Below are positions 34,831 to 47,545 of a stretch of 64,000 nucleotides of DNA, piece after piece (the stretch's first letter is position 1; every line of letters begins with the position of its first letter). The DNA is from Chimonanthus salicifolius. Its lineage: Eukaryota; Streptophyta; Magnoliopsida; Laurales; Calycanthaceae. The notes below the pieces were generated by a model that saw nothing but the letters and a program-made list of their open reading frames with translations, did no database searches and was not told the origin of the DNA. The stretch spans positions 49,768,552 through 49,832,551 of the forward strand of contig CM023540.1 in the NCBI GenBank assembly GCA_013350335.1, read 5' to 3'. A program made the translations under genes and the position numbers.

Positions 34831-36479
34831 TAACATACATAGCATTGTTTTTATGAGGTTTTGTTGAACATGTATTATTATATTATTTGCATGTTTTTAT
34901 ACTAACCTTGTGGTAGTCCCTAATCGGAAACACTACTGGGCGCCTTGATCTAATGCCCTATCTCTATCCTTAGTGGATGACGTAGGAAAGGGGAAGAATG
35001 AGGATCGTGATGGAAACCAAGCATAGGCGCTTGGGCCTTGAATGGATTGATCCATGGCCTTTAATTTATGGACTTTTATTTAAGTTTATATGGGACAATG
35101 TAATTTGATAGTTAGATGATGTTGGCATGTAATAATGTAGTTAATTAGCTACTATGGTTTGGTTTATTTTGGATGGTTTGGATGATTTGGATGAACGTTT
35201 AGTTAAGGTAAATTCGTTAACTTTGGATAATTCTATGACTTGTACTTGCTATCTAATTTGCTATCTAGAAATGTAAAATGGAGTAGTGCTTAGTTTCTAT
35301 TATAACCATCAGTTAGACTAAGTAAATTCCGCAAGTTCATTGTACCATGTGTGGATCAGTTCTTATGGACTTAGTCCATACGCACATGGGCTTGGCCAGT
35401 TAAGGGTCGGACTTTAGAAGTCTGAACTTAACTCGCGTCGTGACACTTCGCCCCGATCACTTATTGTTATTATTATTTAAAATAAAAAATAAACTCTGAT
35501 TTTTAAGCGTGAAAAGGGCGGGCTATTACACTGACACGGTCAAGATGCGGCATCTTGCAAGAGGTTAACGACCCTACGGTCCGGCCCTACGATCTTTACA
35601 TATATATGACCTACCGGTCTAGTATGGCTTAACAACCAAATGCATGAGAAGGTAGTTTACCATCTTATCACATTAACCATATCCTAGCACCGGGGATCAA
35701 ACCACAACTCTCGTTTATTTAGACATTACTCCATATACCGTTTCTCACAGGGTTTCACTCTAGACTATACTCATCATCCACTGGTTTGCCATTCCGGTTC
35801 CACAACTCGGAACAATTAACCATACACCACCTGCATAAGCTTGTTAGCACAAGATATACCAGATGCACATATAACACATTCTGAATTGTCATCGGACGCC
35901 TCTCCTCATTGACCTATCCATTGAACCTATTACCATTTAGACATCTAAATGGATCCCATACTGCATTTTAGACTACTAGGCCCTGGCTCCCTAACACCTT
36001 TTATCGCTTCCGTTCTAATAGTTAGAACCAAAATCTCCCTTACATGTAAGCGATATCAAGTCTCGTATTCTGGTCCCACTTAGTCTTTCCCATTTTTGTC
36101 CTAAAGGTCAATAGTTTCTATTATACTCAAAACAAGAGTCAAGTTGAGTCTCTTCACCTTCTCCAACTCGGTTTTCAAAGAAAATTTGTAAAATATGATA
36201 AACATGTAAATTTTCTATTTAAACCAAATACACATAAATTATTCCCAAAAGCCCAATATTTGTTTTCCACAGAAAAACAGGGTAATTGATGTGAGTCTAT
36301 TAAGCTCTTTCTACTTCACTTTAATTATGTCAGTAGAGTCAGCCATCTAAACCACACAATAAAGAGAAAATGGAAAGTACTCAAGCACCCAGTCACGTAT
36401 TTCTTCCTGGCCACAAAAGAGTATTGAGACTTACCCCAGATGGTACAGTACAGAAAGTAAATAAATAAATTACTTAGTG

Positions 36480-36600
36480 CCCAACTCACTTCCCACCGAG
36501 CGACCAAAAATCACCATAGATGGTACCACCGAGCGACCAAAAATCACCACAGATGGTACCACCGAGAGACCAAGAATCTCTACAACTGGGGAGTTTTAGC
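36480..36600. repeat. Short tandem repeats in LTR E
   Basis: Three units of about 44 bp built on CACCGAGCGACCAAAAATCA and AGATGGTAC. Degenerate units continue to about 36880 (GGTGACTAAG, CAGATGG). Confidence 0.75.
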
Positions 36601-37859
36601 CTAGAGGGTATGATACAGGAATGTAAATAAAATACTCAGTGCCCAATTCGTATACAACCGGGTGACTAAGCATCACCTTAGATGATACCACCAATTGGCG
36701 AAGTCGTTGCGCTACAGATGGAGAATTTGGTACAGAGGGTGCAATGCAAAAATATAAATAAAATACTCAGTGCCCAACTCCAAGACCACTGGGTGACTAA
36801 GAGCCACCTCAGATGGCACCACCGAGCAACTAAGCATCACTACAGATGGCCCACTGAGCGACTGAAATCGTTTCAGATGGAGAGTCTAACCCTAAAGGGT
36901 ACATTACGGGAATATAAACACCCATGAAAATAAACACACAATGGGTTAGATCGGGTTAGTATTATCTCTTTTTTAACTTAGGAGAGAGAAAATAAGGTTT
37001 TGACTTGGACCAAAAAAGATTTTAGAGGTGTAACTCAAAAATTAAGAAGAAGGCTTATTTTTCCCTCCATTTCTAAAATCCATTTTTAGTGCCCAATAGT
37101 CCCCCTTTTCGCTTATAATATGTCCCGGAGTTAATAAAATTGAAAAATGAGAGTTTCGATACCTTGTAAGCGAAATTCTGCAGAGATTTGGCGTTGATTG
37201 AAAACCTCAAAGAAAACGTGAGAAAACCAAGAATTCAGTTGTTGGAATGACCGAAACAGAAAGGAATGAGGAGAAACAGAAAGTAAAGGAAAAAAAAAAG
37301 GGTAAGAAGAGGAAATGAGTGATTGAGAGATAATTGTTTCTTTTTTTTTCTTCGTTCCTTCATCCTTTGCATTTACAAGTAGGGTAAAGTGTTTGAAAAG
37401 CAACCACGTTACCTAAGCTACAAATGTAGCATAGCTTTTGGACTAATGCATTCATTATTTTATTATCATTTCTTTGTACTTTTGAATTTTTCATCCTCTT
37501 TCACAATGGGGTGTCACAAAGGTCCCTCTAAACTAATCCAACCACTCTATTAGGTTGGGTATCAAAAACTAATAAAGCCATTAAAATAAAGAGAAATACA
37601 CGTCGAAAACCCGTTAATTTAATAAAAAATCCCATTTTTGTCAATTTCCTTCAGTTTTAAAGAATCTTTTGGAGAAATTCCTGACTTCATAGTTAGGTCG
37701 GGCAAATTTGTTTGATGAAAACATTCAAGTTAGCAATCACAAACCTAACGAAAAAAGTTGACTCATTAGTGATGACTCGGGTGATGAATCCATCAATAGG
37801 AGCAAATGCTGAATTTTGTGCTATTGTTCTAGTCCAAGACACACCACTCAAAATTGTTC

Positions 37860-38290
37860 TTCCTTAGAATCAAATTCTAAGTGTTCAACTGAACAAGTAA
37901 ATGCACTTAATACTTTTGAAAGACAGCAAGGAACCCCGTTCTCTGCTACATATAATCCTAATTGGCAAAATCATCCCAATTTTTCTTGATGACAAAATCA
38001 ATCTCCAATGAATCAAAATTTTCCTCAATATCAAAATCAGTCATTTCGACCACCTCAAAATCAATCATATCATCCACCCCAGTCACATCAATCAAATCAG
38101 TCTTATCCTTCACAAGCAACGTAAACCTTCGATTGAGAATACGTTGTAGCAATTCATGCAATCTACTCAGCAGGCTATGCACAAGCTTGAAACAAAGCTT
38201 GGCAAATTGGACACTTCTATTGGTGATAGGGAACAAGGCAATTTCCCAGTCAACCTATTCCAAATCCTAAAAGACAGTATGAAGTTTCAT
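37860..38290 (+). pseudogene. Athila/Tat gag C-terminal remnant
   Basis: Frames read TPFSATYNPNWQNHPNFS and then a Gln/Asn/Pro/Ser-rich tail (NQNFPQYQNQSF). The frame at 38156 gives MQSTQQAMHKLETKLGKL and GDREQGNFP. The Y-N-P-x-W-x-N-H-P-N-F-S block followed by a KLE-type coiled segment and a G-x-F-P motif is typical of gag in the Athila/Tat group. Two stops follow NFS and the frames shift, so it is not expressed. The minus-strand Asp/Val-rich ORF at 37958-38236 is its shadow. Confidence 0.6.
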
Positions 38291-38394
38291 TGTCCAACCA
38301 GACAATGCGAAATGAAGCTTATGATATGGCCAGAAAGTACAAAGATAGAATGAAATCTTACATGACAAACACATTCTCCGGAAAGTGTTTACTA

Positions 38395-38645
38395 TTGGTC
38401 AAAAGGTCCTATTGTACAATTCTAGGTTGCATCTTTTTCCTTGAAAACTGAAATCCAAATGGTTCGGTCCATTCATCATCACAGCCATAGTTCCACATGG
38501 TGCCATTCAGATCAAGCACCCTAAAGATGGTCATCCTTTCAAAGTCAATGGTCATCAGTTCAAAACCATTTTTAGAGCCGTACACTCCCGAATGAACAAG
38601 GAAATTCTGCTCATTGATCCAATTTACCAAAAATGATTTGCACAT
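38395..38645 (+). pseudogene. Integrase C-terminal remnant, Athila/Tat type
   Basis: The frame near 38402 gives [13 protein letters not shown], then WFGPFIITAIVPHGAIQIK and HPFKVNGHQFKTIF. These are the [10 protein letters not shown]-x-G-P-F and V-N-G-H-x blocks of the integrase tail that binds DNA non-specifically. The HHCC zinc domain and DDE core are missing, because the interior between gag and this point is deleted (only about 100 bp separate them). Confidence 0.65.
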
Positions 38646-38699
38646 CCATTATCCTTCCATTTACCCAAACCCATTTACTTTTACCTACTCATCTTTACC

Positions 38700-41090
38700 T
38701 AGACCCACCAGCCCAATTGTCTATGTCTGAGTTGGTCTAAGTTCATCAGAGTCGTCAGTGTCTAGTTGTTAGTTTTCTTGAGTCTAGTTTTTCTTTGAGT
38801 CAGTATAGCCTAGAAGTTAGTCATTTCATACCACGGTACAACTCATATTTAGATTGTTCATTTTCTAAGATATTTCTTCGTTTACACCTGACTAGTGTAG
38901 ATTAGGGAACATTGAGAACAATGTTCAATTCGAGTTTAGGAGGCACTAAGGTCATCATGTGTCATTTTCCATAAAAATTTCTTTAGGGAGAGTATGTTTA
39001 AAACTGAGACCCCTTTAAGAAAAAAAAATTCAGCATCTATCATCCATCTTTGTCTTTGTGACCATCAGACGGTAAAGAACTGGATAGAAGTCATGCACGC
39101 AGACGGTCAAGTTTTCATTTTTGCGTTGTGTTTGTCTAGAACACAAGTTCCCCCAGACCTGTGTAGGAAAGTCATTTCCTTAGCTATGAGTGTGAGGAAG
39201 CTGGAAGTCCAAGAGCAGCAACCTAGACCTCTTGTGGTCGAAGCACTCTGGCTGTAAAGAGGAAAGTTAAGAGGCTATGTATCTGTTACAAATGAAGACA
39301 TTGGAATTGTAATGGAATAAAATCGGATTATGGAGTCCACTGTGAGACAACAGTAAGTAGACTTGTAGGGAACTGACAGATCTATCTAGACCTATGCAAG
39401 GGCAGAGTAAGTCTAGAAAGACTGAGACGCCTTGAACTCCAGAGAACTATTGATTTTCGATTAAGCACTTACAAATGTCTTGACAATCTGACGTTAAACG
39501 AGTCATAATCTTGTTTAGATAAAAATAGGCAGAATCATTTTAAGAGAAGAGAAGTGAGGACTGAGACTTCTGGAGCTTAAACACTGCCAATTTTTAGTTT
39601 GAAAAAAATTACCCTGCGTCCTTTACAATCTGACGTAAAAAGAGTCACATGTTTAGCATTAATACTTAGATAGAGATCTTTATAGCATTAATGTTTAGTC
39701 TGAAAATGAAAATATTCACGAGTCAAGTAATCACTAAAGGAATACCAATGGAGACTTGGCCTAGTGAGCTTTAGAGCCATTTTTTATTCTGAGGGTTATA
39801 AGTCAAATCTATTTTTCTTTGGTAGCACAAATAAGTCGTTGTTGATCTCATTATTCTTCATCTTGGTCATATTACTGAGAACGTCATCAAAATTGAGTTA
39901 TTATACTTGAAATTTTTTGGAATTTATTTAAAAGAAGGAAACCACTGTTGAAACTTAGGATATGATTTAGGCCATTTTTGGATCGTTTGAGTCTAAAAGC
40001 CCACTTATACTTGGTCATCTTATCTTGATAGTTCTCAAGTTTAGCCTTATATAACCTATTTTCTTGACTAGCCATGTTTACAATACCCAATTCTAGTTCA
40101 GGAGTATGAGCCAAATAAAAAAAATATCCATGACCTATTCTTAGAAAAGGTTAGAGATGAAAAAATTAAGGGATGGTACTCTAAAAACAAAGGCACAAGA
40201 AATTAAAAAAACAAGAAAAAGAAAGAAAATAGCATCCAAAAAGGGAAACATCTAGATACCAAAACAAGGATGTGAAAAAGAAAAGAAAAATAAAGAAAAA
40301 GAAAATACTTAGAATAGTGCCGAAAAGAAAAATAGAGGAAAAATATCCCATTCAAAATCAGTGAATACCTTTAACCAATTCAAAGTATTTATCTTTAGAG
40401 CCGTCTATCCTTCTTTGATTTGACCCGATCTCAAGCCACAGTTTCGTCCTAAAAGGAAGTCCTATTGATCTTAGGTCCAAAATAGGGTGTTTCAAGTGGA
40501 GAATAATGAAGAAAAATAATGCTATTTGACTCAACGTTCTCAGGAAAGTAGCATCTATTCATGAGATCATTCATTTTATTTGATATGAACCTGTCTTTGT
40601 TAATACATATGTGAGATATTTTGGTTCGAACACATAAATTCTGCTCACATATACCTTAAGAGAAAATGAACCCAAACGTTTGAGTGTTAATTTTTCCAAG
40701 AGATATATCCAGTGAGGTTTGCAATCAAAGCGTATTTTCCAATGGTGTGAACAAAACTTGGGTCTATTTGGAAAAAGAAGTCTATCTTGATATTGGCTAA
40801 GCACACACCACACTCCAAGTATAAACCATGTAAAATGAAATTTAGAGTTATGATGTTTAGGCCTCTCATCTTTGTGTTCCTGTTAAATATGTTGATATTT
40901 GTGGGTAGTATCACTGTAAGCCCTCACGAGACTATAACTCGTCCACTAGTCCTAAACTAAGGGTTTAAAGGCTTGTTGCATACGCTAAATGCAATTGAGA
41001 GTTTTCAATTTATTCAGTTGGTCTAGAATCTGATTTTCTGTGTCTTTAAAATTTTTATCTTTAGTTTTGCTCGAGGACTAGCAAAATCTA
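38700..41090 (+). other. Long non-coding 3' region of the Athila/Tat-type element
   Basis: About 2.4 kb without a recognisable gene. Several A-rich tracts occur (40200-40340). Athila-type elements may carry an env-like gene here, but no signal or membrane-type frame with conserved motifs could be read. Confidence 0.4.
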
Positions 41091-41104
41091 AGTATAGGGG
41101 TATT

Positions 41105-43789
41105 TGTTGAGCATTGAAATATATATTTTTACCCCTGATTATTGGACTAGTTAATCCTCAATTTTGTATATAATGATGCATTTAATGTAGTTTGTCAGTT
41201 TCGTAGTAAAAAATGGAAAGTTCATGAAAATCAAGTTAAAACAACAGAATATTACAAGTTTAAAGCTTTAAAGAGAAGACCTAGAATTATTATAATTATT
41301 TTATGTCACTTTCTAGGAATTTTATGTAAATTAATTAATCTGGATCCAGTTATAAGAGTCTATGATTGATTAATAACTTTTAGATTTAAAGTGACTGAAT
41401 AATTATTTAATTCTAGAGGATAAAAACTGCAATCCAAGTGCCAGATCCTGAATTTCAAGTCATTGGGCCAAGACTCAGTTCAAATGGACCAAGTTATGCT
41501 CCACAAAGCTTCAATGGGACAAGCCACATACCAGCCCATGCACATTCCTCACATTGGGCCATGCCAATGTGCAAGCTCAAGTCCAACAAAAGCCCAAGCT
41601 CTTAAATCCAATTCAAATGGGCCTGAGTTGAGGTCTAGATCCAAATCTAAAGCCCAAGTCCAATGAACTCCATGGTCCATGTTTGAATTTACCTAAGTCT
41701 AATCCAACTACCTATGTCCAAAACCCATAACCCAACTTCACATCCACACCATCCAACTTCCATCTTAGATCTTAACCCTCCATCTCACATACCAAACTAG
41801 GTCAAACCTTAGATCCACCATGAAATCTAACCCATCCATTCATCTATCATTAGATCTAGGCCATCCATCATCATCATGATCATCTTAACCTTAGATTAGT
41901 GTTCATCCATGCATCACTTATTAATTTATGCATTCATTTCATGCATTGAGCATCTTAGCCATTAGATATTAGGTCATCTAATCTCATTCATTCATTCATC
42001 TCTTAGAAACCCTAGAGCCTCCACATGTATCCATCATATAAACACATTACCTTAGATTTAGGTCATGCATTGCATCATCCATTTAGATCCACCTATGCAT
42101 CTAAACCCTCCATCAACCATCTACCCACACCTATATTTATTTTACCAAAAATACCTTTAGAGCCATTAGATCAAAACCCCATTTAATCTAAGCCCTTCAT
42201 TCATAAACCCTACGCAATGAACAATTTGAACCTCAAGATACCCTCCATGCGCATTTTACACATCATCATCCCCATGATTTTTGCAACCTAAAACCTCTAC
42301 ATGCACTAAGACCTAAAGTCATCGAGATACACTCCTAGGATCTTAACACACCTCATCATCCACATCACCAACACCTCACACGATTTTCTCAATCCCAATC
42401 CAATCCATTCGAATTTCACACCTAGTCAACCCTTCATGTCATCTTCCTATCATCCATCCATTCATTCATCTCATCTCTTAATCTCATCCATTCATTCATC
42501 ATCTCATTGCACAAACCCTAAATCTACATAGCAAATTCGTATTTCCCAGTTGCCAATCCAAATCCTATTTTCTCTCCTAATCTTCCTATCTTCCCTCCAC
42601 CTTGACTTAGCCTCCAAGCCAAGCCACCTATACACACACCAAATTCGTGTGACCTCCCTTTAGCAACCCTAAAATTCCAAACTTAAATCTCCATTATCCA
42701 TTCCCATTTAAATCCAATGCGGTCCCTTGATTTCCCAACTTCAACCTTGATTTAATCCAAGCCATTCATCTCTTTTCAAAACCTAAAAATACCCCATCAC
42801 CCCAAGGGTAAAATTGGAATATGACCTGGAATTCAAGAGGACTAGAGGCTGGAAAAAAGACTACAAGATAGAGCACCACACGATTTCCAAATGAGCAATT
42901 AATTTTCTCATTTTAATTTTATGTTTTTCTATGTAATTTCTTCCAAAGCCTTGTACTTTAATTTTTCCATTTAATAAAGTGAAGTATTCATTTAGAATCC
43001 TAGAATATCCAATTTCTAAAATTCTGTTATGATTATTTTACTTTTAATTTCAAGATTATAACCTTTGTTTATTTGATTGAACATGAGCGTAGGCAATAGT
43101 TAGGATCTTGATTGTAAGCCTTGATCATGATTACTAAGGTTTGATTGATTAAATTAAAAAGTTATGAATCTTATTTTATTTGTAAATATGAATTATATTT
43201 TAGATCTTTACGTGAATTTCAGATCTACGCCTTTACTTTTTTTACACTTCTTGGGTGATGAATGTTCTATTCCAAACAACCAACCTTTAAGTGACTGCAC
43301 CTTTAATTTCAGTCATTTATTTTCATGCAATTTAATTCTCTACTTTTAATTATGTTAAATCCCATGTTTGTTGTGTAATTCTTGTTCTAACCAAAATCTT
43401 GTATAATCTAATATTTTAATTCTTTATTTCATGATTCATTCTTTAATTCTTTACTTTCTTTTTAATCACTCACTCTCTCAAAAATTCATTCAATTAGAGA
43501 TAGGAAGATGTGTTAAATAATTTTGCAACTTGAAATTCTAATCATGATTAAGGTTATAATTTAATTCACCAAGTAAGAATATGAAATTATACATCTCATT
43601 TGCTGATTTGCTAAGTTAGATACATGAATCATATGATGATTCAATTTCTTAAAAACAATTTTTTTTAGAGGACATAAATTTAAATTCATCTACATTGAGA
43701 TTTTCCATTGGGTTCGACCTCTCTCTCACATTGCTATACTATGAATGGTTCATGCACTTGTGAGATTTACAAATTTAAAACATCAACAC
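41105..43789 (+). repeat. 3' LTR (F1) of the Athila/Tat-type element
   Basis: The LTR starts TGTTGAGCATTG directly after the polypurine-like tract. It ends near 43789 in the terminus GGGTTCGACC, then CACTTGTGAGATTTAC and AACATCAACA, comparable to the end of the LTR at 62907. Its middle (41450-42780) is pyrimidine-rich with recurring CATCCATTCATTCATC words. The exact right end is uncertain by a few bases because the 5' flank of the element is missing. Confidence 0.6.
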
Positions 43790-44070
43790 AAGTCTGTGGG
43801 TTCTGAGTGATTCGTTAGAGATATAGATTGACTTTTGACTTAGTACTAAAAATGATGGGATCTGACATCATTCTTAGTATGGAGTGGGTGTTTACTCAAC
43901 AAATCACCATAGGTTGTTGTTATAGAAAAGTGATAAGCAATTCTGTAACCGGTGTTAGGGTTGTGGAGAAGTAGGAAGCCTGTATGACTGTGAGATTTGA
44001 AAGTTCTGGCCTAGGTATAAATCATCGTAGTATGGTGGCTAGTAATGGTTAGGGTGACATAGAAGGTGTA
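43790..44070 (+). pseudogene. Ty3/gypsy protease-end fragment
   Basis: The translation from about 43849 reads KNDGSDIILSMEWVFTQQIT and then CCYRKVISNS. In intact gypsy Pol the corresponding block is a Y-D-(V/I)-I-L-G-M-D-W-L followed by D-C-Y-x-R-x-V. The fragment is short and followed at once by an LTR-like start at 44071. Confidence 0.5.
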
Positions 44071-46014
44071 TGTAATGACCTGACCCGATTTTTCAAGATT
44101 TTAGGGGTTTGGAAGCAATAGAGAGAGTGTGGGCTCCGTGGTGGTCCCCGGTTTGCCTGGTTTCACGTTTGGAGACACAAAGGGCGTTTTGGTAATTTTG
44201 AATTATTAAATTATTGAAAATTACACATTTTCTTCTCCAATGTTCAACATTTGATTTTTTAACGGGTTTTAAATTAATTTTGTAAATTTAAGATTCTGAT
44301 TTTTTTTATGCATTTTAAAGTTTTGAAAAAAAAATTTCAAACGTCAAAACCCTAGACCCCAAGCCCCCTTCTTAAAAGCTCTCAGCACTGTAGCGTTATG
44401 ATACAATGCCGCCTCTCTATCTCCTTCCCTCGCATCTCCCTCTCTCGGCCCTCTCTTTTTTCCCTCACCTCCATCTCTTTCCATCAAACCCTAGTGTAGT
44501 TGCCGCCTCTTCCCATCTCTCCTTGGCTCACCCCCAAACCTCTTTGCCTCTCCCTTAGGGTTTGCAGCCGCCGCCATTACCTTTTCTTGCTCTCTTTCTC
44601 TCCTTCCCTCTCCACTCTCAAAACTCAAAATCCAAAACCTCGTGTTGAGTTGTCATCGCCCCTTTTTGCTTCTCTTCTCTGCTGGAACTCTCCCCTCCCC
44701 TAATCGGACTCGTCTCCCTCTCGTATCCATTCTCTCTCGATCTCAACCCTTCTTCTTCGTCTTCGTTCAAGATCCAGTCGATCCTCCCCTCTTCTTCTCC
44801 TTTCTTCTTCTTCTTCTTTTCCTTATTCCCTTTTCAGTCTTCTTAGGCCCTTGTTGCAGCTCTGGCCCCACGTTTCCAACCCAATTTCGCAGCAAACCCA
44901 ACCCTTTGAGCCATGCTTGACCCGTCCCAAACGAGACTGGCCCGTTCGTCCCCAGGACTTGTTCCTAGTCTAGCCCAAGCCCAACTAAGTTGAGACCATC
45001 TCTTTCGGCCCAGTTCGTGTAGGCCCAGTCCAATTCAGCCCAACTCACCGACCCAGAGCTTAGTTCATTCAGATCTAGCCCAAGCTCAGCAGACCCAGTT
45101 CCTTCCAGGCTCGACTCGACCCAGTTCCAGGCCCATTTTAGGCCAACTTCGGGCCCTATTTTAGGCTTAATTTCTAGCATACTTTGAGGACTTTTCTGGA
45201 GAGCTTTTGGATCACTTTCCGGACCACTTGAAGGCCCATTTTCTAGTCAGATTTGTGGGATTGCCTCACTTTTTGTGGGATCGTTCCAGTTTTGCAAACT
45301 CATCCCAACTTCTTAGGCCCAACAACCCGTGCGTTGCTTCTTTCAACCCTCCGACCTGTTTTATAACTTGGATTTCGAAAGACGTATAAAAGTGAGGGGA
45401 CTCATCACCGAATTTAACATGCATTTATGCATATTACTTCTCTATCAATTGTTCGGGTACGGAATGCGGCGAATGGGATTCTCTGGTGTTATGAGACACT
45501 CGGCAAGGGAGTTATTGATACCATTATGTGGCAGACACCCATCCGGATGTATCCGTACCCTTAGCTTACATGAGAATTATGAGTTGTTTATTTGATCTCA
45601 TGATGGATTGACGGTTTGATCACATGATTGGCTGAAATATGTGATAACCTGCGATGTTTGCAGTTGATAGTTATTCAACATGTTGTAGAATCACGTGCAG
45701 TAGATAGTAGATGGTATTACCTACTATGCTTGTTTGAAACATGTTTTGGGTGATAACGTGTTTGGATGTTAACATATTAGTATGTGATAGTTAGTGATGT
45801 ATACACTTGATAAGTGAATGTGATATTATTTTGTATAACCATGCTTTGTCGTTTGATGATGATTGGTTGATAACATGTTCGAGTGCCAATATGTTAGTTT
45901 GCTAAAAATAACCTATGCACATACTTGATTTTGATTCATTACTGTCATTTTGAAAACATGCTTATAAACAACCGTGCATGCATGTAGCTAGTAATTGTGG
46001 GATGCCAGTGGGGT

Positions 46015-46886
46015 ATAAGTACTAGGATACACCAAGATTTAGAGGCTCCCTCTATCTTATCGGGTAGTTGGGGTTTGAATGTTGTGTGAAACTGTGCAAG
46101 TGGAAGTGTGGTTGAGCTATGAACTACCCAGTGATCAGACATGGGTGGATGTACACTCTATTTAGAGATTGACTAGGCAAATCATTGTGATTGTTCGGAC
46201 ACGCCTATGGGTGGCGTGGTCCGGTTTGGAAGGTAAGGTGTCCGGCGGTCCCAAGAGGGACATATGGTGAGGTAGTTCTGGATACTTCAGGGAAGCTCTT
46301 GGGTTGAACGCTGGTTAAGCCCAAGGCAGACTTGGGGATCATTACAGACACGGTACTAGAGTGCGTGAGAGATGAGGCAGCCACCGGTTGTCTGATGGGT
46401 TGAGTGGTCCGCCTACCTGACAATTGAGGGTTGAGGGTGTTCTAGGCTTATCGGGTGCTAGGCTACACCAGGATTTAGAGACTACCCCTAGATTATCAGG
46501 TAGTTGGGGTTTGAATGTTATGTGAACCGCGCAGTGGAAACGTGGTTGAGCTATGGACTACCCAGTGGTCTGACATGGGTGGATGTACACTCTAGTGAGC
46601 GATTGACTAGGCCTATCTTTGTGATCTTCTGACACGCCTATGGGAGGCATGGTCCGCTTTGGAGGGAGATTTGTCCGGCGGTCCCAAGAGGGACAGGTGG
46701 TGAGGTGGTCATGGATACTTTAGGGAAGCTCTTGGGTCGAGCACTGTTTCGTTCAAGGCAAACTTAGAGATCATTATAGAGATGGTACTAGAGTGCGTGA
46801 CAGATGAGGCCCCATTGGTGGTCTGATGGGTTAAGTGGTCCACCCACATGATGATTCAGGGTTAAGGGTGTTCCACCCACATTCAG
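46015..46886 (+). repeat. 436-bp direct tandem duplication
   Basis: Two copies offset by about 436 bp share ACACCAGGATTTAGAG-type starts, GGGTAGTTGGGGTTTGAATG, GGTGGATGTACACTCTA, GGTCCCAAGAGGGAC and GTGGTCTGATGGGTT. Identity is clearly high but with many substitutions. Open frames on either strand in the two copies are not conserved. Confidence 0.85.
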
Positions 46887-46987
46887 GTCAGGGGATGAGG
46901 CACAACCCGTGGTACCAGTTGGTCGGAAGTATGGGTTTGATGAGGAGCAGGGGGTGGCTGGGTTGGTCACGGTTGTGATGCACGTAC

Positions 46988-47545
46988 TAGGCTATGACAC
47001 CTGCTGGTGGGTACAATCTGAGGCATGGTATTCCAAGCTATGACACATGCAGGGTGGGTACAGTCTGAGGTGTGGTATTCCAGGCTATGGCACCTGTAAG
47101 GTGGGTACAGTCTGAGGTATGATATTACATGCTATGACACATGCAGGGTGCATATAGTCTGAGGTGTGGTATTCTAGGCTATGACACCTGCAGGGTGGGT
47201 ACAGTCTGAGGTATGGTATTCCAGGCTATGACACATGCAGGGTGGGTGCAGTCTGAGGTGTGGTATTCCAGGCTATGACACATGCAGGGTGGGTGCAGTC
47301 TGAGGTGTGGTATTCCAGGCTATGACACCTGAAAGGTGGGTACAGTCTGAGGTATGGTATTCTAGGCTATGACACATGCAGGGTGGGTACAGTCTGAGGT
47401 GTGGTATTCGAGGCTATGACACGTGCAAGGTGGGTACAGTCTGAGGTATGATATTCCAAGCTAGAAAACCTATATGGTGGGGACAACCTGTGGTGTGATG
47501 TGGTATAATATTTCAGACTATAACACCTTCGGGGTGGGGATAGTC
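46988..47545 (+). repeat. 47-bp minisatellite, about 12 units
   Basis: Units begin AGGCTATGACACATGCAGGG and contain GGTACAGTCTGAGGT and GGTATTCC. Starts fall at about 46991, 47037, 47084, 47131, 47178, 47225, 47272, 47319, 47366, 47413, 47460 and 47517. Units alternate between CACATGCAGGG and CACCTG variants, which suggests a two-unit higher order. The last two units are degenerate. Confidence 0.9.

Larger units (their letters stand above)
31892..35535 (+). mobile_element. Solo LTR B of the Tekay-like family
   Basis: The LTR is 31897-35530 (3,634 bp), flanked by perfect repeats CTGAC at 31892-31896 and 35531-35535. It starts TGTAATACCCC and ends GGGCTATTACA. A CT-rich start-like segment is at 33186-33207, and a donor-like TTG/GTAAGT lies at 33344-33350 after the conserved GTCGCGG. 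It is inserted in LTR E and shares hairpin array, two-copy module and end with LTRs A and C. Confidence 0.9.
30741..37523 (-). mobile_element. Probable solo LTR E, minus orientation, split by LTR B
   Basis: On the minus strand the LTR starts TGTGACACCCCATTGTG (complement of 37518 backwards) and ends TTAGTCA near 30745. AAGGT follows at 37519-37523 and also lies at 30741-30745, overlapping the terminal T, so the duplication fits if one T was lost. Without the inserted LTR B and its duplicated 5 bp, the length is about 3.1 kb. It contains tandem repeats at 36480-36590 and a GTCGACTGAT-rich palindromic patch at 30965-31265. The boundary call is tentative. Confidence 0.45.
37524..41104 (+). mobile_element. 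Internal region of a decayed Athila/Tat-type gypsy element
   Basis: Between solo LTR E and the LTR at 41105 lie scraps of gag and the C-terminus of integrase in the correct order, with protease, reverse transcriptase and RNase H absent. A long non-coding 3' region follows, ending in a GAGGACTAGCAAAATCTAAG stretch and the polypurine-like TATAGGGGTATT before TGTTGAGC. The element is internally deleted and non-autonomous. Its 5' LTR was not found. Confidence 0.6.

Noticed and set aside
37958..38236. Asp/Val-rich minus-strand frame of 92 codons
   Set aside because: It is the antisense of the Gln/Asn/Ser-rich tail of gag on the plus strand.
38700..41090. Search for an env-like gene in the Athila-type 3' region
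   Set aside because: No signal peptide, membrane segment or continuous frame could be read.
44400..45180. Several open frames in a GC- and pyrimidine-rich segment that could be a host gene
   Set aside because: It follows a TATA-like and LTR-like start, has no conserved domain, and the frames on both strands are composition-driven.
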